DNA from: Mytilus galloprovincialis | Lineage: Eukaryota > Mollusca > Bivalvia > Mytilida > Mytilidae | NCBI RefSeq assembly: GCF_965363235.1 | Contig: NC_134838.1 | Span: forward strand, 997,001-1,061,000 | Length of the DNA: 64,000 nt | Direction of reading: 5' to 3' | Shown: positions 49,490-59,187 of the stretch, piece after piece | How positions within the stretch are numbered: the first letter of the stretch is position 1 | How the letters are laid out: each line of letters begins with the position of its first letter | Translations under genes and position numbers: made by a program | The notes under the pieces: generated by a model | Database searches by the model: none | The model's input: only the letters and a program-made list of their open reading frames with translations | What the model was told of the DNA's origin: nothing

Positions 49490-49803
49490 ATAGGGGGAGG
49501 GTTGAGATCTCATAAACATGTTTAACCCCGCCGCAATTTTGCGCCTGTCCCAAGTCAGGAGCCTCTGGCCTTTGTTAGTCTTGTATGATTTTAATTTTTA
49601 GTTTCTTGTGTATAATTCGGAGTTTAGTATGACGTCCATTATCACTGTACTATTATGCATATTTTAGGGGCCAGCTGAAGGACACCTACGGGTGCGGGAA
49701 TTCTCGCTACATTGAAGACCCATTGGTTGCCTTCGGCTGTTGTTTGCTCTATGGTCGGGTGGTTGTCGCTTTGACATATTCACCATTTCCTTTCTCAATT
49801 TTA
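49490..49803 (+). repeat. Tail of the Penelope-like element, source of a dispersed family
   Basis: Order 'catgtttaaccccgccgc', 'gcgcctgtcccaagtcagga', 'gggccagctgaagga', 'cgctacattgaagaccca', 'ggtcgggtggttgtcgcttt', 'tttcctttctcaatttt'. The same blocks recur at 2585, 3433 (inverted), 23060, 31385, 37770 and 56160. Confidence 0.8.
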
Positions 49804-49842
49804 TTTAAAATAAAAAAAAAAAATGAAGAAATACCAATTTTT

Positions 49843-50560
49843 GCCTATTTCTCGAGATCGATGTTTTTATATACTTCCTTGGTGTATATTTGTGTAATTA
49901 ACCACCTTTTGTAATTTTAGAGTTGACAATATAAGGATAAATAGCCGGAAAAAAATCTTTTTGATCAGCTCGTAAAATGTCCGTGCACTCAGGTTGACGC
50001 AGGCCCACGTAAAAACCTTCTTTTTAATATTATGACAAACATATAACCTATAGGCTTCATAACGGCCTAATAAAATGAAGGATCGTGACAAAAATATATA
50101 CCCTTCAGGCTTATACACGATCATATAAATAAAAAAGTAGGATTTTTAAAAGAACACTAGAACACACCTGTGATATCGCGGGTCTGTGCCTGAATTAAAG
50201 AATACAACTATGCGTAAGCCTTATTTTAGTGGTATTGTCATCTGATAAAGTCATGCCGATTATAAGATGCACAGTTTTCTCTGCTTTCAACATCTTTTTG
50301 TTTGAACCCGTCGACCTGGAACTTATCAATTATTGGTATTATTAATTTTATTTGGAAAACAAAAGGGCCTGGAAAGGAGTGATTTTTTAATCAACAGCAT
50401 TGTCCTTTATGAGTTATAAATAAAGTTAAATTCTTTAATTCGCGGCCCTGGTGATACATAAAACTGAATTTTGCATCTCATTCTGAACTGAATTGCGAGA
50501 ATGGGTTATGAAAGGTATATCAGTGAAAGCCAGGATTTGTATAGTAATTTCTATTTCTTA
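49843..50560. other. No recognisable feature
   Basis: AT-rich, with no coding pattern, terminal repeats or known repeat that I can see. The short frames here look accidental. Confidence 0.5.
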
Positions 50561-50630
50561 GTTTAAACATATTTATTTATAGTGGATTGGGAAACAAGTT
50601 TTGCAACTTATATTAATCCCTTTCCACTTT
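50561..50630. repeat. Left part of a dispersed repeat interrupted by an insertion
   Basis: Nearly identical to 17717-17786 up to CACTTT, where the element at 50631 begins. The repeat resumes with CACTTTGCGGGTGC at 53502. Confidence 0.85.
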
Positions 50631-51099
50631 CACTGGTACACTCGTTTTTCTTAAATGTAGCATGTTTTTGTCAATAGTTACTCAGCTGCAAGGTTTATCT
50701 ATACCATTACATCATATTTGAATCGTAACGGTGCACTGGAATTGTCTAAGAGCTGTGAAAATAGCCGTTGAAAAATTCGGGATGATAATCGTAACTCTAT
50801 GGTATTTTTTTTCTTTGATAATCGTAATTTTCTTTATATGATAATAGTAACTGAAACATAATAAATGTGTCTTTCAGCATTTCAATGGTATTTTGTGTGT
50901 TAAAAATGTAAATGCCCAGTTAAACGATGACATTAACGCATATAAAAATAAATGAAGAAACTTACAGGTTAATATCTAGGATAAATTTACCTATATATCT
51001 CTAATTGATGAGAAAAAGGATGGATTAGCTATATCCCATATTCCAAAAGTGCAATCCTTTCAATTCATTGCTCAAAATGAAAGTCACGTATACCACATT

Positions 51100-51480
51100 T
51101 TCATATGTCAAAAAAAGATATATGCCTGTTTCATTGATTTCAGGAAGGCATTTGATACTATTAATAGAGATGCCCTCTTTTACAAATTGTCTTATTACAA
51201 CATAGATGGTCCTTTTTTTTAGTATAATGAAAGATATGTATAAAGAGGTTTTGTACTTGGTAAAGATCTCGGAAGGTATCACTGATTTTTTTAATTCCTC
51301 AGTTGGGGTAAAACAAGGGATGATTTTAAGCCCTACATTATTTTCTTTATATATTAATGATTTACCATCTATTTTTGACTCAACATGTGAACCACCCAAG
51401 TTAAATGATAATGATATATCATATCTGTTATACGCTGATGATTTAGTTCTTATCAATAAATTCAGTCGTCCATATTTTTC
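51100..51480 (+). pseudogene. LINE reverse transcriptase fragment
   Basis: Contains IYACFIDFRKAFDTINRDAL, then after one frame change SSVGVKQGMILSPTLFSLYI and YLLYADDLVLI. These are three core reverse transcriptase blocks, with YADD intact. Both ends are cut: no endonuclease upstream and no C-terminal domain downstream. It differs from the LINEs at 23285 and 42438. It sits inside the inverted-repeat element at 50631. Confidence 0.85.
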
Positions 51481-51619
51481 CTTTGGATTCACTTTTTTCT
51501 ATTTTATACTGATATATGATTTTAAAAATTAAATTCAAATGTTTTGATCAAATTCCCATGTATTTTAGGACGTTTCTTTAAACAGTGTGGATGGTAAAGG
51601 ATCTAGAATAGTTACCAGT

Positions 51620-51715
51620 TTATTGTTATTATTGTTTATTGTCACTTTTGTTTTTTGTTACTTTTGTTTATTGTTACTTTTGTTTATTGTTACTTTTATT
51701 TTTTGTTTTTATTAG
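51620..51715. repeat. Simple tandem repeat, 'ttgtttattgttactttt'
   Basis: About five imperfect copies of an 18-20 bp unit rich in T, inside the 2.9 kb element. Confidence 0.8.
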
Positions 51716-52424
51716 CCTTACCTATAGTCTTACGAAGCATTTGACAGACGAAAAAAAACACAAATATGTATATTGATAAATTACATCAAAGTGCCAAACA
51801 TGTAGATTATCACAGTCGGAACTGGTTTAATTACAAAGATTTTTATAGATTTTAAAACAAATATTTTGTGCTTCAGAAAAATGCATGAAAATTAGAAAAG
51901 GCTAATTTATGTTTTCATTTAATAGAAAAGTACTAATTATATGGCAAGTATGCAAATACAAAAATGTTCCTTGTTTAGTACCTTCAATATTTTTCTCTAC
52001 AATATCTTCCATGCATATGTATGCAGCATACTTTTCATATACCGAGTATTTATGAATTTTGAATAAGTTTGTTTCTAATTTTGCGGAATATGCGTTATTT
52101 TATTCTCATCTTTGCAGTCATTTTTTGAATAAGTATTTCTTGTAAGAAAATTTAAAGCTACATCAATTTTATTTTTTGATTTTCGGGCTTTTGGCCAAAC
52201 TATAAAAGAACACAAATCCATGTTTGTCAATGAACTCCACGTTACTTAATTTCATAATACACAAAGAATCCCATTTAGGGCCAAACATTCTCTAGTCTTA
52301 TATAGCATTAAATGTTTTAAGGATGTCATATTATCATAATTCAAAATTGAATTTGTGTTGTTTATAGTTTATATCTGAGATACTGAAATTTCAGTGACAG
52401 TCATGAAGTAGCTAATATGAATAA

Positions 52425-52575
52425 AAAGATGTGGTATGTTTGCCAATGAGACAACTTTCCACAAGAGACCAACATGACTCAGAAATTAACAAATATAGGT
52501 CACCGTACGGTCTTCAACAATGAACAAAGCCCATACCGCATAGTCAGCTATAAAAGAAATGACACTGTAAAACAC
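52425..52575 (-). repeat. Dispersed repeat, inverted copy
   Basis: Contains 'tttgccaatgagacaacttt', 'ggtcaccgtacggtcttcaa' and 'aagcccataccgcatagtca'. The complement of the fragment at 37131 and related to 3433. Confidence 0.75.
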
Positions 52576-53501
52576 TTTTCAAAGTTATCCCTTGTTCATC
52601 ATAACTTTTAAGTTGTGATATCATCCATGAAAAATGATCGAAGTGACATGAAAACTGTAGCCACTAATTTCTCGTCAAACGGTTTTTGACGAATACTAAA
52701 TGTCTTTCCTACTTCGTTATGGCATAATAGGGTATGTTCTAGAATTAAATCAGCAGTGGCTTCCCGGGGGCAGAAATAGCACATATAACCACCTACAATA
52801 AAATAATTTAAACAATATTAACTATATTTACTATTTACTTCAGGATAAATTATTTTTTGTTTACTGTCTTAATCAGAAATCTGATGTAAGGTGACACATG
52901 CGTGTCGCCTGACAATTATTGTCATGTATCATAATTTCCATCGCTCATTCACATATTTTGTGGCATACCTAGTTTAATAAATTTCTGTATATTAACAAAG
53001 TTCGTGTTTTCCCATTTCCAAATTTCTTGAAGCTTGTTCACCCTTCCAATTTTATAATATACTAGTATGTATCTGTTTTCAAAAGAACAATTAATTATAT
53101 ATGCATAAAAAGAAATGTCATAAGATGTTGGGACGTTTCGTAAATAATTCATCGCCATAATATCATAATATGGTATAAGATATACGTTTTTAGTGTCAAT
53201 ATCAATAAAACAGTTTCCAGTTACGATTATCTTTTTTATTTTTAAATACCATAATTACGATTATCTTTTTTCCGAGTTACGATTATCATCCCGAATTTTT
53301 CAACGGCTATTTTCAAAGCGCTTAGACAATTCCAGTGCACTGTTACGATTCAAATATGATGAAATGGTATAGACAAACCTTGCAGCTGAGTAACTATTGA
53401 CAAAAACATGCTAAAATGAGTGTAAAGATTTTACCTATATCTACCGTCGCCATATTGGGATAATCGTAATTGCAGTTACGATTATCTCTTTAATACCAGT
53501 G

Positions 53502-53900
53502 CACTTTGCGGGTGCAAGAGAGATATGGCTCTCTCTTAACACGGGCCAGCCATTTATCGTCCCTTTCCGACGGACTATCATCGTTTCCTCAAGACACTAT
53601 TTCTATTTCTATTTCTTATTACCTAGCCGAAGTGGTATCTGGCCGAAACGACCAAATCCGATCAAACGTCTCGTTTTCCATATTTCCAGGTCTTTTCAGG
53701 TGCGCGCTCCGGCTTTTAGGACACCCTTCTTATTAAACTGGAATCCGCTTGTATTCGCTACACTCAATGAACAGAGTGTAGTAGTCAGCGAGGCTCATAG
53801 TCTCGATAACCCAGACGCATATTTAAATATAGCGTCTGGGGTGATTAACCGGACTGGTCAGATATTTATAGGGGGCGTAACAAATAATTAAATATAGAAC
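53502..53900. repeat. Right part of the interrupted repeat and a short hairpin
   Basis: Resumes with CACTTTGCGGGTGC, then 'tcgtccctttccgacggact'. At about 53811-53841 is a 31-nt near-palindrome with 'cccagacgc' and 'gcgtctggg' arms, preceded by 'gaggctcatagtctcg'. A related arrangement occurs at 59096. The 130-codon plus-strand frame here looks accidental, since it runs across the insertion border. Confidence 0.55.
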
Positions 53901-54199
53901 ATATCTATAAATAGCACTTCCGTTATCCCCATTATATTTAAAAAAATAATAATAACAACAGTAAAGATCAGTAAACAGTGACATTACATGTATATCTATT
54001 AAAACTGACATTCTTGTAGCTGATCATGTTGCCCAACTTGCAGATGGGCAATCTTAAAAGAACGATAAAAAATACTGTAATTAGCGGCGATCTTTTTTTC
54101 TGAATTTTTGTCACATGTAAAAAAAAAATTAAAGACATGATTTTTTTTCGTGGGAAAAATTTGGTTGATTATATCATATAAGGAAACACTGTAGCATGA

Positions 54200-54245
54200 C
54201 TGTATAGTGCCCTCCTTATAACAAGTTCTGGATCCGCCACTGGTC
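54200..54245. mobile_element. Lone end of a CAGTGGCGGATCC-type element
   Basis: Ends in CTGGATCCGCCACTG, the complement of the terminus at 55454. I found no matching left end nearby, so this is a fragment. Confidence 0.5.
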
Positions 54246-54414
54246 GTGTATAGAGGATACCACGCTCTCTGTGCGCTAAGAGAGGGATCCGTAGGTGGAC
54301 CGTTGTACATAATCCAATATACCTTAATTTTCTGGCGAGTTATAATTTCTCGAACATGTATCCCCAACGGGCTATAATTTAGGACCTCATCTTTATAATT
54401 ATTGTTATTTTTTT

Positions 54415-54665
54415 TTTCGTCCTGAACATTACCATTATTTACCACAAGACGATAACCAAGCAACCCTACTTGAAGATCTATTTTTATATTTTAACACACC
54501 ACGTTTATTATTCTCTTATCTTCATACTATAAACTACCATTTTTCTCTATTTTCATATTATAGCACACCACTATATATATTCTCTATTCTTTATATTGTA
54601 TCACATCGTCCTGAACATGCATGAAATATTTGCCACTTGACGTTAAGCAACCAACAGTCGGTATA
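54415..54665. repeat. Imperfect direct repeats
   Basis: 'cgtcctgaacat' occurs at about 54419 and 54608, each followed by a similar 'ccaca/cttgacg..taa' block with 'aagcaacc'. Between them lie diverged units with 'cacaccac' and 'ttctctatt'. The following stretch to 55336 shows nothing I recognise. Confidence 0.45.
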
Positions 54666-55336
54666 TTGTAGCCACGTTAGTCTGTATTCCTTAATTTTAA
54701 TTTTTATCTATTTTTCTTAGTTTTGTCTCATTCTTATTTCTGTAAATTCTTGTTATAATTTATGCTTTCCTTTTTATAATAATCTTTCAAATATCTGACG
54801 CACTTACCTTACTCGAAAAGCACACATCAAGTTACGTTTATGGAAAGAAAAACAACTCTAAGATTACAATGTAAAATTTTAAAACCCTGTTTAACAACTG
54901 ATCACTGGCAGATCAGTGAGATCACACAATGAGTCAACTCAATTTTTATTTACAAAATTAACTGATCTTAAAATTGCTAACGACAGAATAGTCTGAATGT
55001 TTCACCAATAATCTATATCGCCTAATCCTTTTGGGAAGAAAACATTTGGGGACCAACCTTCACACAATACCACTTTGCCAGTCTCCGTGTCTATGAAGAA
55101 ATACAGAAGTTAACCAGTCATTCATGAAACCCAATACTCTTTGAATGCATGTTTGAATCAATCACATTGAAAAGGTGGAATGGGATTTATCCCATACTGC
55201 ATGATAACTTATACAAAAAATAACTGAAAAGTGTATTCTCCTACTACAAACTATTATAATATCCATCATGACTTTTGTATAAAAGGGCAGCTTCACAAAA
55301 ACAACAACTTCGAATTCTCCTGTACATGTGAACCTT

Positions 55337-55448
55337 TATATAAAATAAGGAGATTGCTAATGAGGCAACAACCCAGCAGAGTTCAAATGACATGGATATT
55401 CGCAAATAGAATCACTGCTCGGCCTCCAATATTAAGAAAACTCCATAC
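55337..55448 (-). repeat. Dispersed repeat fragment
   Basis: 'aaggagattgctaatgaggc' and 'ctgctcggcctccaatatta' resemble the inverted family copies at 3433 and 52425, strongly diverged. Confidence 0.45.
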
Positions 55449-55453
55449 CATAT

Positions 55454-55617
55454 CAGTGGCGGATCCGGGGGGGGGGGGGTTCCGGGGGTGCGCACCCCCC
55501 CTTTATTTTTGCCGATCAATGCATTTGTATCGGGACATATGTTTTGCACCCCCCCCTTTTGCCCTGTTTGCCCTGGGTTAGCACCCCCCCTTTCGAAAAT
55601 TCCTGCATCCGCCCCTG
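55454..55617. mobile_element. 164-bp MITE, CAGTGGCGGATCC ends, 5-bp TSD
   Basis: CAGTGGCGGATCCGGG at the left, with 'gcatccgcccctg' at the right. It is flanked by CATAT (55449-55453, 55618-55622). The interior is dominated by G and C runs around 'gcgcacccccccttt', so each strand could fold. Same end type as 45245-46415. Confidence 0.88.
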
Positions 55618-55622
55618 CATAT

Positions 55623-56159
55623 AGTTAACTGAGAAGGGCCAGACATGTAAATGCAAACATGAAAACTGCTAAATTGTTTATATGATTTTTAATTTGTTGA
55701 TACAAATCTTTAAAATTCTCCGACATATCTGACAACAATGTGTTTCTTGATGTTTGTTTCATTTACTTAATATATGTCTGTGTACCTTTTTTCGCTTTGT
55801 GGTTGCTGTCAAAATAATGTTAACCCAACATTTTTGATACTGTGATTTATTTATAATGATTGCTGCTGCAGTAATTAAAAAAAATCTTTGAATCTTTTTT
55901 TCTTATAAAATTGAAGCTGTTTATGATACAATGAAAATTCGAATATTTATATAGTTTTTTTTAATTCTTCACATTTTACACATAACAACTGTGTCCCGAA
56001 ATCATCATTGGTTTGTCTACAAAATAAAGTAAATGTTAAAATCATATTAATTTTTGGTCACCAGCATAGCATATATGAAAAACAAAATGTTTGGAAAAAA
56101 ACATAAATCATATAGAAATATACATTTAGAAATGTCTTGGTGCAAGCTGAATTCCGCTA
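55623..56159. other. No recognisable feature
   Basis: AT-rich; no terminal repeats or coding pattern seen. Confidence 0.45.
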
Positions 56160-56275
56160 CGGGATGCGAGATTATCTCGCTGTGGTGACGACACGACCCA
56201 TTGGTGGCATTGGGTTGTTTCCTGCTCTCTTGTCGGGTTAATGTCTCTTTGACACATTCCCTGTCTGTATTCTCT
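56160..56275 (+). repeat. Dispersed repeat tail fragment
   Basis: 'cgacccattggtggcattgg', 'tgtcgggttaatgtctcttt' and 'gacacattccctgt' match the end of the Penelope-like tail at 49700-49800. A further piece 'gatagttgtctcattggta' follows near 56367. Confidence 0.65.
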
Positions 56276-56553
56276 ATCAAAATTATGCATGAATTTTTAT
56301 CATTGTTAAAGGCCATACATGCAGTTGCCTATACTTGCTCTCATCCACCTCCTTTGAACTTGGGGTGGATAGTTGTCTCATTGGTATTCATACCGCATGT
56401 TCTTGCTTGTATAATGTTGACCTTTTGGTACTTTTATTCTCAATTTTTGTTTAAGTCAACAAGATGTCCTCTTAATCATGTTGATGTCTACTTTTGGTAA
56501 TGTATGTCATTGGGTTCACCGGTTGCTGCCTCATTGACACCTCCTTTCATTGA

Positions 56554-58040
56554 CAGGGGCGTAGCTAAGCATTCATTCAACTGTAGGCACAAATCGGCAG
56601 GGGGTCTGGGGGCCGCTTAAGGCCCCCATCAGGTCCAGGGCAGAGCCCTGGTAGGGGGTTCTTGGGGGCGAAACCCCCCGACGGAAAACGGATTTCAGCG
56701 TTTTCGCTGCAAAATTTTATGCACAAAAATATTAAATTTTCTGGTCATTTAATCATGAAAAGTATAATATACATGATGAAAAGTTCGAAGAATTATGAAT
56801 AATTTACCATAACATCTGAATGGTGAATTAAATAACGTAGTACAATTGGAAAATCAAATATTAAAAAAAATATTTACAATAAATATGTACTGCCCATCAT
56901 AGATCCGCGTATCCCTTGAATTAAGCAATACACCCTGTTTGGTATTTTCAAATCTATTCTGTTATGATCGATATATACGTTTAACTTAATGGATAGTACA
57001 TATTGACGATCCTTCAGTAAAAAAAAAGGCACGTGCACATAAACACTGATATTATACTATATAATAACACTATCCTTTTGGCTAGAAAGACATCAACCAT
57101 CAATATTTTGATTCTTAAAAGCTTCACCCTAGCCACACAAACACATACACACATAGTCGATGCCTAATGCAAAAGTTCTGTTCTGTTCATACTAACGTAA
57201 CAAAATTCAAGAAATTCGTATTTCTTTATATCCCGCTCTGCTGTAAAATCCCTATCTGCTTAGGAATTTGAATAATTGTGGCCAATACTCTTAGATCTGA
57301 GAGTACTCAAAACTACTGGAATCTAGTTGATAGATTAATTTTTAAACATCCAGTGTAAAATATTTATGCAAGTTTAGAACAAACAAAAAAAACAAATTGA
57401 TTATTTACAATAAACACAACAGGGAGCTTAGTCCTGTAATAGGTGTTGTACAGGACGAAGGTCTGGAAATTTGAAAATGCCATGCATTGGAAAATGAGGG
57501 ATTATTGGATAGGAGCAGAAACTTTGCCTTTCAGTAGACCAACACGAACTCCTCAAAGAGTGGCATTCTCTCTACAACTAGGCATAAGATTAAATGTCCC
57601 CATTCTGACCAAACGTGACTACGTATTTATACATCCTGCACAGCCAAACGGACGACCAACATTGGCAAGTCGGTCGAAGACAAAGTGGAAAGCTATTTGA
57701 AAACTAACAACAACTAATTAAAAATTCATGTGTCTAAGTTGAGGTTCATTCAAGTTTTTGTTGATAGAATTGAAATGATCTGAACCAAAGTTCTAGTTTA
57801 TAGTTTCTATATAAGGTACACACATAAAAAAACATTCAATTCTATATATCCAATGATTCATTCACTAAGGACGAGAGACTAGTGTACACATGACATTCGA
57901 TAATTAGAGTTGTGACAACTTCACTGGAGTTCATATACATATAACGTTGTTTATTATTTTTTTTAACAAACAAAAAAATATTTGTGAAAAAATTATGTGT
58001 AGGCACGTGCCTAAAGTGCCTAACGGCAGCTACGCCCCTG
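56554..58040. mobile_element. 1.49 kb non-autonomous DNA element, CAGGGGCGTAGCT ends
   Basis: CAGGGGCGTAGCTAAGC at the left pairs with 'gcagctacgcccctg' at the right. The flanks carry ATTGA (56549-56553 and 58041-58045). Inside the left end is a GC-rich set of short palindromes ('gggggccgcttaaggccccc', 'ccagggcagagccctgg', 'gggggcgaaacccccc'). Near the right end is 'aggcacgtgcctaaagtgcc'. The 85-codon frame at 57443 matches nothing I know; no transposase. Probably hAT-type. Confidence 0.85.
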
Positions 58041-58045
58041 ATTGA

Positions 58046-59095
58046 TGCTGCATCTATTGTTTTACTGTCTTGTTTTACATCAAAAACAAATTTACAGTGT
58101 ATTCCTCATGCCATGGTTTTGTTTCAAGGTTTAGATAGCCAATTGGTATATATTCACTGACAACATTTGTATTCTTTTAAGGACTTTTTTTAGTGTGAAA
58201 AAAATGCCTCTTAAAAGTGCAAAAAAGTATTTTTCGTTTTTAAGTTGACCAGTCCAGACTTTGTTTACTAACAGTATACTTAAATTACTTTTCATAACAA
58301 CGTGTCGCACTTCTTAAATGTTTGTATAAGCTAAATGCATTTGTTTAAAAAAAAAAATCGAGCATAAATCATTTTGACCGTTTGGTGTATGTACAAAATC
58401 AGTGGCATCTTCTAGATATACTTTGTTTGTTTTTCGTCTGCTTATGTTTTTGAATTGCGTTCCCTCCTTCAAATGTGTACAACATTGCGCATCTCTCCTC
58501 CCCCCCTTTTTTTTTACACATATCAAAATGCAAACTCCTTTATACACTACATATAAATACAACAAACTTATCTTGGATGAAGTTCATATTTCGGCGTCAT
58601 ATTACTTTTCCGTCAAGTATTTTTAAAGTTAACAACCCCAAAATGTATTTATAGCGTACACACGACTGTTCGAGTGGTCCCAGTCAATACAAAAATTGCC
58701 ATTTATTGTATGATTATTAACTTGCTTACGTAGCACGGACATGCATGAAAGAATATATAACTACTCGTTGTTTCAGTTTGCATTAAAATTTATGTAACAG
58801 TTTGTGGTGTTATATCATCTTACCAAGGTTTGATGTGCTGTTATTTTCCTTCGCGGTCATGGAAGCCATGCTGTCTGGTGTTTTCCACGACTTGTATGTC
58901 GTCACAAACAAAATATAAATAGCTTTAAACAACAATCGGTACACTCGGGCTTTTCAATAGTATTATCGTAATATAATTTCTTCCGAAGTCAATAACCAAC
59001 TTCTTGGTTATTCGTCTTGGACATTATCTTTAAAAACAAGCTAAAAAAGCCGACACTATTCCGAATGTCATAAATTACCATTTTTATATCACTTG
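58046..59095. other. No recognisable feature
   Basis: AT-rich, with short accidental frames; no terminal repeats, known repeat or coding pattern seen. Confidence 0.45.
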
Positions 59096-59178
59096 TCATC
59101 CAGACGCTCTACTTTGAAAAATAAAGCGGCTGGATGATCGAGACTACGAGGCTCAGTCAGCCGAGAACCAGCTTATGA
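59096..59178. repeat. Hairpin-bearing repeat fragment
   Basis: 'tcatccagacgct' pairs with 'agcggctggatga' across a short loop, followed by 'tcgagactacgaggctcag'. The same elements appear in a different arrangement near 53786-53841. It directly borders the Mutator-like element. Confidence 0.55.
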
Positions 59179-59187
59179 TCTTCCGGG

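Larger units (their letters stand above)
47393..49820 (+). mobile_element. Penelope-like retroelement
   Basis: Flanked by a perfect 22-bp direct repeat (47371-47392 and 49821-49842) starting 'aaatgaagaaatacc'. Parts: a 28-bp perfect inverted repeat near the 5' end, a reverse transcriptase frame (47556-49163), a 3' UTR, and from about 49490 the block that occurs elsewhere as the abundant dispersed repeat, ending in an A-rich tail. The long target duplication suggests a single integration and gives exact borders. The coding frame carries about one break. No GIY-YIG endonuclease follows the reverse transcriptase, as in the endonuclease-lacking Penelope clades. Confidence 0.85.
50631..53501. mobile_element. 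2.9 kb inverted-repeat DNA element, CACTGGTA ends, 6-bp TSD
   Basis: Starts CACTGGTA and ends TACCAGTG. It is flanked by CACTTT (50625-50630 and 53502-53507) inside a repeat whose uninterrupted copy is at 17717. Long inverted arms follow: 50660-50855 pairs with 53216-53411 ('catgtttttgtcaatagtta' against its complement). The sequence GATAATCGTAA or its complement occurs about eight times, all within the two arms and ends, like subterminal transposase-binding repeats. The interior carries a LINE reverse transcriptase fragment, a simple repeat and a dispersed repeat, but no transposase. CACTG ends recall CACTA/EnSpm elements, although a 6-bp duplication is longer than their usual 2-4 bp. Confidence 0.85.

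Noticed and set aside
51025-51492. 155-codon minus-strand frame
   Set aside because: Antisense shadow of the LINE reverse transcriptase fragment on the plus strand.
53499-53891. 130-codon plus-strand frame
   Set aside because: It crosses the border of the 2.9 kb element and runs through dispersed repeat sequence; composition is not gene-like.
57443-57700. 85-codon frame inside the CAGGGGCGTAGCT element
   Set aside because: No match to a transposase or other family that I recognise; too short to support.
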